Shown: piece after piece, positions 1 through 6,834 of the stretch
Position numbering within the stretch: position 1 is the stretch's first letter
How the letters are laid out: each line of letters opens with the position of its first letter
Source of the DNA: Bacteroidales bacterium
GTDB lineage: Bacteria > Bacteroidota > Bacteroidia > Bacteroidales > UBA932
NCBI GenBank assembly: GCA_016291185.1
Contig: JAEFAI010000012.1
Coordinates: forward strand, 1 to 64,000
Reading direction: 5' to 3'
Length of the DNA: 64,000 bases
The notes under the pieces: generated by a model
Told to the model about the DNA's origin: nothing
What the model saw: the letters and a program-made list of their open reading frames with translations, nothing else
The model's database searches: none
Translations under genes and position numbers: made by a program

Positions 1-471
1 GAAGCCGCCGAACGCGCACGCCTCGCCGCCGAGGCCGCCGCGCGTGAAAAAGCCGCCCGCGAGGCAGCGGAGCAGGCCGAGCGCGAGCGCCTGGCTCGCG
101 AAGCAGCGGAAAAAGCCGCTCTCGAGGCCGCCGCGAAGGAGGCCGCCTTCCAGACGCCGATCCCGACGATCTATTTCGCCAACAACAGCAGCTCCGTCGA
201 GGACGCCTACGCCTCCTCGCTTGAGCTGGCCCTCCCGATCCTGGAGAAGTATCCCGACTTCCAGCTGGAGATCCACGCCTATGCCTCCACGCCGGGCACG
301 AAGGCCTACAACCTGCAGATCTCCCAGAAGCGCATGGAGGCCGTCCGCCAGTGGTATGTCGCCCAGGGCGTCGCCCCGGAGCGCATCGTGAAAGCCTACT
401 ACCACGGAGAGGATCAGGACGCCCCGAACGCCCAGGCCGCCCGTCGCGTTGAAATCAAATTCGCGAAATAA
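1..471 (+). CDS. OmpA-family protein, C-terminal part (5' end outside window)
   Basis: The reading frame is open from base 1 and stops with TAA at 469-471, so only the last 156 residues are visible. The first ~50 residues are an Ala/Glu/Arg-rich heptad-like stretch, probably a coiled-coil or rigid linker. They are followed by an OmpA C-terminal peptidoglycan-binding domain: a beta strand TIYFANNSSSV, then LEIHAYAST, the helix NLQISQKRMEAVRQW and the closing strand ARRVEIKF. Such proteins anchor envelope structures to peptidoglycan and are common at the head of Bacteroidales fimbriae loci. The next gene starts at the base after its stop codon, so both are almost certainly co-transcribed. The N-terminal part of the protein is unknown. 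Confidence 0.85.
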   Translation, partial: EAAERARLAAEAAAREKAAREAAEQAERERLAREAAEKAALEAAAKEAAFQTPIPTIYFANNSSSVEDAYASSLELALPILEKYPDFQLEIHAYASTPGTKAYNLQISQKRMEAVRQWYVAQGVAPERIVKAYYHGEDQDAPNAQAARRVEIKFAK

Positions 472-1338
472 ATGAAAACGAGATATATCCCGGCCGCCTG
501 CGCGGCGGCCCTGCTCCTGACCGGCTGCTTCCACGATTTCCACGAGGCGCAGCCCGGCATGGGCTATATCGCCACGGCGCTCCTTTGGGAGCAGTCGGAA
601 GACGCCCAAACGGACATCGAGCACCTCGATGTAGCCGTCCTGGGCGCGTCCGCCTCTTTTTCGAAAGAATACGCCTCCGCGCAGGAAGCTGCTGCCGATC
701 TGCTGGCGGTTCCCGAAGGGGAATACGACCTGCTGGTCGCGGCCAACATGACGACCGACAAAGGCTACACGCTCGAAGGCTGGCCAGCGACCAAGGCGGG
801 CACCGTGCAGGGGAGTGTCGCGGCCGTCCTGTCAGGCAAGGAGGATTTTTCCCAGGCCTGGTTCGGCCTGACCCATGTTTCCGTGCGGGAAGGCTCGGTC
901 ACGGGTGCCCAGGCCGCGCTGCAGCGACTGCTCTCGCCGCTCACGCTGGACATCTCCCATCTGCCCGAAGGCTCGACCATCAAAATCATGCAGGCTGGCG
1001 CGGCTAAGAGGGTCTCGCTGACTGAGCAGGATGCCGCTGGCCGCTTTGGCGTGCCTGCCGCCAAGTCTTCCTCCTATCAATTTCTCTCGGGTTCCGTTAC
1101 CTATCTGCTCCCGACGGCGTCTAACCTGGAGCGCAGCCAGCTCATTATTATGATTACGACGGGCACCGGCCTGGAGCTCGGCTGCATTTGCGACGCCCCG
1201 CGCGTGGACGTGGGCAAGCACTACACCCTGCAGCTCGACTTCAACGAGCTCCAGCCTATCCTGCTCCTGGACTCCGTCAGCATCAGCCCCTGGGAAGACA
1301 GCTGGGTCATCTCCGGCGACATCCTGGATCCTCGCTAA
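472..1338 (+). CDS. FimB/Mfa2-like (or DUF5119-like) fimbrial lipoprotein
   Basis: 288 residues with a lipoprotein signal peptide ending in the lipobox LLTGC (Cys19). The body is rich in beta strands, and motifs such as EGEYDLLVAANMT and YTLQLDFNEL are of the type seen in FimB/Mfa2 anchor subunits and in DUF5119 proteins of Bacteroidales fimbriae loci. Such subunits terminate or anchor the fimbria in the outer membrane. The ATG directly abuts the stop codon of the OmpA-type gene, and four fimbrillin-type genes follow on the same strand, which supports an anchor role. I cannot decide between the Mfa2 and DUF5119 families from sequence alone. Confidence 0.65.
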   Translation: MKTRYIPAACAAALLLTGCFHDFHEAQPGMGYIATALLWEQSEDAQTDIEHLDVAVLGASASFSKEYASAQEAAADLLAVPEGEYDLLVAANMTTDKGYTLEGWPATKAGTVQGSVAAVLSGKEDFSQAWFGLTHVSVREGSVTGAQAALQRLLSPLTLDISHLPEGSTIKIMQAGAAKRVSLTEQDAAGRFGVPAAKSSSYQFLSGSVTYLLPTASNLERSQLIIMITTGTGLELGCICDAPRVDVGKHYTLQLDFNELQPILLLDSVSISPWEDSWVISGDILDPR

Positions 1339-1340
1339 TC

Positions 1341-1387
1341 GTCATTCCGGCCAGTATTTAGTCATTCCGGGCTTGACCCGGAATCTC
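1341..1387 (+). repeat. GTCATTC...GAATCTC palindrome with duplicated left edge
   Basis: A 27-bp palindrome at 1361-1387 begins GTCATTCCGGG and ends CCCGGAATCTC. Its first 10 bases also occur 20 bp upstream at 1341-1350, so the left edge is tandemly duplicated. It lies 3 nt after the stop of the FimB-like gene and 24 nt before the next start codon. Related copies occur elsewhere in this window, including inside coding sequences. Confidence 0.9.
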
Positions 1388-1411
1388 CAAGAACAAGAGA
1401 CAAAACAAGAT

Positions 1412-2305
1412 ATGAAGAATCCTGAAATGCTCTGTGCCTTCATCCTGGCGGCTGCCGCCCTGACGGCCTGCAACACGGAAGGCCTGCGCCCCGACGCCGC
1501 CAAGACTATCACCATCGACGCGACCATCGCCCAGACCAAGGTCGTCGTCAACGGCAACGACGCTGTCTTCGAGTTGGGTGACCAGATCTCCCTTTACGCC
1601 TGGGTCAACGATCCCGGCACCGGCCAGCCAGCCGAGCGCGTGGTGGACGGCGTGGTGAACACGCTCAACGAAGTGGGCGGATGGCGCCCCGAATCCACGA
1701 TGAACTGGCTTGATATGGTCACGCCGCACTACTTCGTGGGCATCTATCCCGTCCGCACCGTCGCAGACCTCACGGCCGGCGACTACACCTTGGATCCCGC
1801 CGACCAGGCGGCCAGCGACCTGCTGATCGCCGCTAACGTGAAGGGGATCAAGGCGAGCGACGAGCCCGTCCGCCTGAGCTTCGGGCACGCGATGGCGAAG
1901 CTCTATGTGAACCTGAAGTTCCGCAACCAGTGGGACGGCACGCCGACAGTCGGCTCCGTCGTCGCCTCCGCCGCCAAGACCGCCACGATCAACTTCGAGA
2001 CCCAGGCCGTCACGCCCGGCGCCGCTGCCACCGTGGCCCTGCCGGCCCAGAAGACCGCGGCGAAAGGCTTCGCGTGCAGCTATGCCTCTCTGATGGTCCC
2101 GCAGACCAGCTTCCGGACCCTGACTATCACCATCGATGGCCAGGAGTACGTCTTCACCCACACGGCCGACATCCCGCTCGCCAGCGGCAAAACGACCACC
2201 GTCAACCTCACCGCGGGCCGCGACAAGATCGAGCTCGCCTCCGACATCTCCCTCCAGGGCTGGATCGACGATACCCCTCTCAACGGCGAAGCCCAGGACG
2301 AATAA
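1412..2305 (+). CDS. Fimbrillin family (Mfa-like 1) lipoprotein
   Basis: 297 residues. I chose the ATG at 1412 because it gives a lipoprotein signal peptide ending AALTAC; an in-frame extension upstream would translate the palindromic repeat. After the lipobox comes a Mfa-like 1 fold: TKVVVNGNDAVFELGDQISLYAW, RVVDGVVNTLN, PHYFVGIYPV, a predicted SDLLIAANVKGI strand and the final strand DKIELASDISLQGWIDD. It is the shortest of four fimbrillin-type paralogues here and ends right after the Mfa-like domain, so it could be the main shaft subunit. Family-level recognition is good; the structural role is inference. Confidence 0.8.
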   Translation: MKNPEMLCAFILAAAALTACNTEGLRPDAAKTITIDATIAQTKVVVNGNDAVFELGDQISLYAWVNDPGTGQPAERVVDGVVNTLNEVGGWRPESTMNWLDMVTPHYFVGIYPVRTVADLTAGDYTLDPADQAASDLLIAANVKGIKASDEPVRLSFGHAMAKLYVNLKFRNQWDGTPTVGSVVASAAKTATINFETQAVTPGAAATVALPAQKTAAKGFACSYASLMVPQTSFRTLTITIDGQEYVFTHTADIPLASGKTTTVNLTAGRDKIELASDISLQGWIDDTPLNGEAQDE

Positions 2306-2316
2306 CCTCCTATCCC

Positions 2317-2347
2317 GTCATTTGCCGACTCCGATCGGCGAATCTCG
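2317..2347 (+). repeat. GTCATTTGCC...GGCGAATCTC palindrome before a fimbrillin gene
   Basis: The imperfect palindrome starts GTCATTTGCCGA and ends TCGGCGAATCTCGG. It sits between two fimbrillin genes, 8 nt before the ATG at 2356 (20 nt before the alternative ATG at 2368). The orientation is the same as the copies at 1361, 6785 and 9405. Confidence 0.85.
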
Positions 2348-2355
2348 GAAAAAGA

Positions 2356-3990
2356 ATGAAAAAGAATATGTTGAAAAAGAAATATCTGATCCTTGCCACG
2401 GCGCTCCTGTCCCTGGCCGCCTGCGAAAAGCAGCCCGGCGGGCAGGGGGAGCCCATCCCCATGGCGGTCGAAGTCGCCCTGGACGGCACCAAGGCTGGCG
2501 TGACGGTGGGCGACCTGGCGGACTTCTACCTGCAGGTCAACTGCCCCTCCGACGCCGCCTACAGCTACTTCGTTCACGTCACGAAGGCGACCGACGGCTC
2601 CTGGCAGACCGACAAGCCGATGTTTTGGCGGGACGAGACCACGCCGGTGACCTACTGCGCAGCATGGTCTGGTCTGATCACCCTAGCTGACTTAGGAGGT
2701 CTGCAACTGCCGACATCCCACATATTCACGCCTGCACTTTTCGCGGATGGCGAGGATATGAATCTCCTTAAAGCGCAAGTGCATCCTTTGTATTTTACCT
2801 TAGGTGACCTGCTGATGCTCAAGCCTACGACTACGAAGTTCTCGGACACCGCCGACGGCAAGCTCACCATCGAGCTGACCCACGCCCTGTCCATCTTGCA
2901 AATCGAGCTTACCCTCGGAGAAAAGTTCTATATGTACACCAGCAGCACCACGGCTAACCCGGTAGTGGAACTCAAAGTGAACTCGATGCCGCTCACGTAC
3001 CATTTCACCCCTTCCACCGGCACAGTCACGCCCGTGGCGGGTTCGGAGGGCGACATCATGCCCTATCCAGTTTCATACACCCCCGGCACGGCCACGGTCA
3101 AAGCCGCCAAGGCAGTCTATAAGGCCTTCGTGGTGCCTGGGACTTACGCACCCGGAGCGCTCACGTTGAGCTTAAGGATTGGCAACGGTAATTACACCTG
3201 GACGAACAACAAGCCCATTGTCCTCGCTTCCGGCCAGTCCGCCACGCTGCCCGTCAGCGTTGCTACGCCATACTTCTATTATTCGTTGATAAATATAGAC
3301 CCAGACCTAGCGTCCGTAGATATGGGCGAAGTGACCATCGGCGGTGTGACCAAGCACCTCAAATGGGCCACTTGCAACATGGGCGCAGAGCATCCCTGGG
3401 ACTATGGTGGCTACTACGCCTGGGGCGCTATCCTTCCCCAAACAAAATACGACTTTGAGGACAGTCCTTTCATGCAGACAGGCAAGAATAGCTGGGAATA
3501 CTACACAAAGTACACTATAGCTGATGGACAGACTGAGGCCATCTGGTATGACGGCTATGGCCAATTCATCGGCGACGGCAAGACTTCCTTTGCTGATTAT
3601 CTCTACGTGGACGATGCTGCCCGACAGATTTGGGGGGGGAGTTGGCGAATTCCAACGGATGATGAATGGTCGGCGTTACGCGACACTGAAAAATACTCCT
3701 GGGAGTGGAAAACTAACTATAACGGTTCCGGGAAAAATGGTATGCTGGTGACCCGCAAGGAGGGCACTGGCCCCTGCGCAGGCAACAGCATCTTCCTTCC
3801 CGCGGCGGGTTACCACGCCCTCTCTGCTGGCAGCATTGACGGTGAGGGTACATACGGTTATTATTGGTCTTCCTCCCTAGCTCCATCCAACTCTCAAGGC
3901 GCGATGAGTACGAAATTCTCCTCTGGAGGTGTGGGCCATACAAATAGTTTGCGCCGTACTGGGTGTTCCATCCGTCCTGTTACAGATTAA
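2356..3990 (+). CDS. Fimbrillin-type lipoprotein with C-terminal lectin-like FISUMP domain
   Basis: 544 residues; the start is ATG 2356 or, by analogy with the paralogue at 6835, ATG 2368. The lipobox is SLAAC. Residues ~30-310 form a fimbrillin-like stalk region. From about residue 315 (VDMGEVTIGGVTKHLKWATC) a Fibrobacter-succinogenes-major-paralogue type domain follows, with AWG, WRIPTDDEWSAL, FLPAAGY, YYWSSSL and a final SIRPV. This is the C-type-lectin-like fold also used by adhesin tips and by diversity-generating retroelement targets. The C-terminal half is visibly more AT-rich than the flanks, and a G8 tract (3632-3639) lies in the codons for WGGS. The next gene starts 3 nt after the stop codon. 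Confidence 0.8.
   Translation: MKKNMLKKKYLILATALLSLAACEKQPGGQGEPIPMAVEVALDGTKAGVTVGDLADFYLQVNCPSDAAYSYFVHVTKATDGSWQTDKPMFWRDETTPVTYCAAWSGLITLADLGGLQLPTSHIFTPALFADGEDMNLLKAQVHPLYFTLGDLLMLKPTTTKFSDTADGKLTIELTHALSILQIELTLGEKFYMYTSSTTANPVVELKVNSMPLTYHFTPSTGTVTPVAGSEGDIMPYPVSYTPGTATVKAAKAVYKAFVVPGTYAPGALTLSLRIGNGNYTWTNNKPIVLASGQSATLPVSVATPYFYYSLINIDPDLASVDMGEVTIGGVTKHLKWATCNMGAEHPWDYGGYYAWGAILPQTKYDFEDSPFMQTGKNSWEYYTKYTIADGQTEAIWYDGYGQFIGDGKTSFADYLYVDDAARQIWGGSWRIPTDDEWSALRDTEKYSWEWKTNYNGSGKNGMLVTRKEGTGPCAGNSIFLPAAGYHALSAGSIDGEGTYGYYWSSSLAPSNSQGAMSTKFSSGGVGHTNSLRRTGCSIRPVTD
3632..3639 (+). repeat. G8 homopolymer inside the adhesin tip domain
   Basis: Eight consecutive G residues encode the Gly-Gly of a conserved W-G-G-x-W-R-I-P motif. 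The paralogous gene encodes the same motif without a homopolymer (TGG GGT GGC at 7978-7986). Such tracts are prone to slipped-strand length change. Confidence 0.8.
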
Positions 3991-3993
3991 GAT

Positions 3994-6699
3994 ATGAAGA
4001 AATATACAATTTACTTCGCAATAGCCGCTCTGTTGCTCGCGGGCTGTGGCAAGGAACTGGCGCCGATGGGCGCTGAGATGACCGTCGAGGCGACGCTCGG
4101 CGCGCTGACCAAGGTCAGTGCCGACGGCAGCGCCTTTACGACCGGCGACCAGATCGCCGTGTATGCCTGGCTGGGCAGCGCGACGAAGAACCCCTCCACC
4201 CGTGTGGTGGACGGCGTCGTGAACACCTTTGACGGGTCGAAGTGGACGCCGGCCACGATGATGCGCTGGCAGGTCACGGATGATCCGCACTATTTCCTCG
4301 GCGTCTATCCGGCCCCGAAGGCCGCGATCGCCGACCTCACGGCCGTGCCGTACGCGCTCGATCCGGCGGACTACGCCGCCGGCGACCTGTTGCTCGCCAC
4401 CACGCCTGCCGGCGTCAAGAACACCGGCGCCGCCGTGCAGCTCGGGTTCCACCACGTGATGGCGCGCCTGGACGTGAACCTGCGCTTTCGCAACGAATGG
4501 CCTTCCGTGCCGGCAGCGAGCAGCGTGAGCGTCTGCGTTGAGGCGAAGAGCGGCGCCACGGTCAACTATCTCACTCAGACCGTGACCCCCTCCGGCACTG
4601 ACGCGCCCATCGCCCTCGTGCCCGCGACGGCCGCCACGGGCTACTCCCTGGGCTACAGCAGCCTGCAGGTGCCGCAGGACGGTGTGAAGAAGATCATCGT
4701 TGAGGTCGATGGCTTTGAATACGTCTTTGCGTCCGCGAACGACATCCCGCTCACGGGCGGGAAATATACCACGCTGAACCTCGTTCTGGGCAAGGACAAG
4801 CTGGAGCTTGCCGGTGTGTCTGTCTCCGACTGGACGGCGACGACGCTCTCCGGCGTCGAGGCGGATCCCACCTGGGCGCTCGCCACGCCGCTGACCATCG
4901 AGGCGAAGGAAGCTGGGGCAGGAGTGCGCTTCGACATCTTTACGGAAGAAGCCACGAATCCCGTTTACTACCGCACCCACGACGGCGTGGCCTGGTCCGA
5001 CTGGGCCGAATACGGCAGCGGCACCACCGTCACGCTGGCGAAAGTCGGCGACAAGGTGCAGTTCAAAGGGAACAATGCACGATACGCCTATAGCGCGAGC
5101 GGTTCTTCCACCTTCGCTTTCAGCAAGGATTGCTATGTGTATGGTAACATCATGAGCCTGATCACGAGCGCGGATTTCAGCATCTGCACTTCTTTTACGA
5201 AAGGCTATGCTTTACAGAAGTTGTTCTATCGAAACGCTCATATCCAGTGGCACCCCACCCAGGAACTCCTCCTTCCTGCCACGACGCTCTCGGACTACTG
5301 TTATCAAGAGATGTTTTCACAGAGTTCCGTTTCTTCTTCTCCGAAGCTTCCTGCCAAGACATTAATGACGGGATGCTATGACGCGATGTTCTGGCATTCT
5401 GCTTTGAAGGTGGCCCCCGAACTTCCGGCCACGACGCTTATAGAAAAATGTTATCGCGAAATGTTCTTCGGGTGTGCCGACCTGACCACGGCCCCGACCG
5501 TTCTCCCGGCAACTAAACTGAAGGTTGACTGCTACGAAGAGATGTTCTACGGCTGCACCAGCCTGGAAACGGCACCTACCATTTCGGCGACAACCATGGC
5601 AGTGTACTCTTGCCATAGCATGTTCTCCGGTTGCACCAGCCTGAAGAACGTGCCGGACCTGCCGGCCACGACGATGGCGCCGCGCTGTTGTATGGAAATG
5701 TTCTCAGGCTGTACCAGCCTCACCACGGCTCCGAAACTCGCTGCCACGACGCTGGCCGATTTGTGCTGTTATCGCATGTTCGAAGACTGCACATCTTTGA
5801 CTACCATTCCGGACAATATGTTGCCGGCGACCACGTTGGAGAGTGGTTGTTATTCCAGGATGTTCTTGGGCTGTTCCAAGCTTGCTACTGTGCCGAATAC
5901 GATGCTGCCGGCCACCACGCTGGCCGCAAACTGCTACATTCAGATGTTCCAGGAATGCACCAGCTTGACCACGGCGCCCAATCTTCCCGCCGAGGAACTT
6001 GTTTACCAGTGTTATTGTCAAATGTTCCTGAACTGTTCCAGTTTGACGGCCACCCCGACGCTCTCTTTCACGACGGTTGCGGAGAGTTGTTGTTCAGATA
6101 TGTTCTATGGTTGTACCAAATTGAGCACGGTGCCTGTCTTACCTTCTAACAAAATGGAAAAACGATGCTATGTTGCTATGTTCGCTAGATGTACATCCCT
6201 AACTACCATTCCGACAGGTATGCTTCCGGCGACTGATTTGGCAGAAGCATGCTATTTTGCTATGTTTTCTGGCTGCACTTCCTTGAACTCGGTTCCGAGT
6301 GGTCTACTGCCGGCGACCAGTCTGGAAAAAGATTGCTACAATAGTATGTTTTCTGGCTGTACTTCTTTGAACTCGGTTCCGAGTGGTCTACTGCCGGCGA
6401 CCAGTCTGGAAATAGATTGCTACAATGGTATGTTTGAAGGCTGCACTGCCTTGACCACTGGGCCGATACTGCCTGCGGAGAAATTAGTGAAAGGTTGTTA
6501 TAGGGAGATGTTCGCTTCCTGTTCGAACCTGAGCAGTGTGACTTGTCTTGCAAATGATAAATACGCTACTATGGTTCAGAGTACTAATGATTGGCTCAAA
6601 GATGTTGCTGCGACAGGAATATTATATCGTAGTAGCTCATGCTCTTTTTGGGGCGATCATCTACCTACCGGTTGGACGGAGACGACGTATACTCCGTAG
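3994..6699 (+). CDS. Fimbrillin-type lipoprotein with 16 BspA-like cysteine-containing repeats
   Basis: 901 residues with lipobox LLAGC. Residues ~25-285 are a Mfa-like 1 domain whose DNA is nearly identical in long blocks to the gene at 6835. Residues ~290-370 form a small beta domain (TPLTIEAKEAGAGVRF, VGDKVQFKGNNARY) that often precedes BspA-type repeats. From about residue 424 to 865 there are 16 repeats of ~24-28 residues with the pattern LPATxL..CYxxMFxGCTSLxxxP, resembling BspA/DUF285-type leucine-rich repeats. Each unit keeps two cysteines, one before the MF and one before TSL. This domain is likely a surface-exposed ligand-binding tip. Units 13 and 14 are near-identical at DNA level (84-bp period). 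Confidence 0.85.
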   Translation: MKKYTIYFAIAALLLAGCGKELAPMGAEMTVEATLGALTKVSADGSAFTTGDQIAVYAWLGSATKNPSTRVVDGVVNTFDGSKWTPATMMRWQVTDDPHYFLGVYPAPKAAIADLTAVPYALDPADYAAGDLLLATTPAGVKNTGAAVQLGFHHVMARLDVNLRFRNEWPSVPAASSVSVCVEAKSGATVNYLTQTVTPSGTDAPIALVPATAATGYSLGYSSLQVPQDGVKKIIVEVDGFEYVFASANDIPLTGGKYTTLNLVLGKDKLELAGVSVSDWTATTLSGVEADPTWALATPLTIEAKEAGAGVRFDIFTEEATNPVYYRTHDGVAWSDWAEYGSGTTVTLAKVGDKVQFKGNNARYAYSASGSSTFAFSKDCYVYGNIMSLITSADFSICTSFTKGYALQKLFYRNAHIQWHPTQELLLPATTLSDYCYQEMFSQSSVSSSPKLPAKTLMTGCYDAMFWHSALKVAPELPATTLIEKCYREMFFGCADLTTAPTVLPATKLKVDCYEEMFYGCTSLETAPTISATTMAVYSCHSMFSGCTSLKNVPDLPATTMAPRCCMEMFSGCTSLTTAPKLAATTLADLCCYRMFEDCTSLTTIPDNMLPATTLESGCYSRMFLGCSKLATVPNTMLPATTLAANCYIQMFQECTSLTTAPNLPAEELVYQCYCQMFLNCSSLTATPTLSFTTVAESCCSDMFYGCTKLSTVPVLPSNKMEKRCYVAMFARCTSLTTIPTGMLPATDLAEACYFAMFSGCTSLNSVPSGLLPATSLEKDCYNSMFSGCTSLNSVPSGLLPATSLEIDCYNGMFEGCTALTTGPILPAEKLVKGCYREMFASCSNLSSVTCLANDKYATMVQSTNDWLKDVAATGILYRSSSCSFWGDHLPTGWTETTYTP
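6261..6428 (+). repeat. 84-bp recent tandem duplication of an adhesin repeat unit
   Basis: The 84-bp blocks starting at 6261 and 6345 are nearly identical, differing at a few positions. They encode two successive 28-residue LRR-like units. Neighbouring units keep the protein pattern but have diverged in DNA, so this pair is the youngest duplication. Confidence 0.85.
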
Positions 6700-6704
6700 G
6701 AAGG

Positions 6705-6816
6705 AGATTCGCCGGTCGGAGCCGGCGAATGACGAGATCCTTCGACAGGCTCAGGATGACAATGTTCGGAATGACGTTTAATCCGTCATTCGCCGACTCC
6801 GATCGGCGAATCTCGG
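6705..6816. repeat. Two opposed palindromes and a third repeat type between adhesin genes
   Basis: At 6705-6733 an AGATTCGCC...GGCGAATGAC palindrome starts 5 nt after the stop of the repeat adhesin. At 6734-6760 follows a different palindromic unit, GAGATCCTTCGACAG...AGGATGAC. At 6785-6816 is a copy of the first type in the opposite orientation (GTCATTCGCC...GGCGAATCTC), ending 18 nt before the next ATG. The opposed copies could pair over about 110 nt of RNA. Confidence 0.85.
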
Positions 6817-6834
6817 AAATAGAACAAAAAGAAT

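Noticed and set aside
5260..6590. Regular repeats suggestive of a CRISPR array
   Set aside because: They are coding repeats of 72-84 bp in one protein frame, diverged at DNA level, with no spacers or cas genes.
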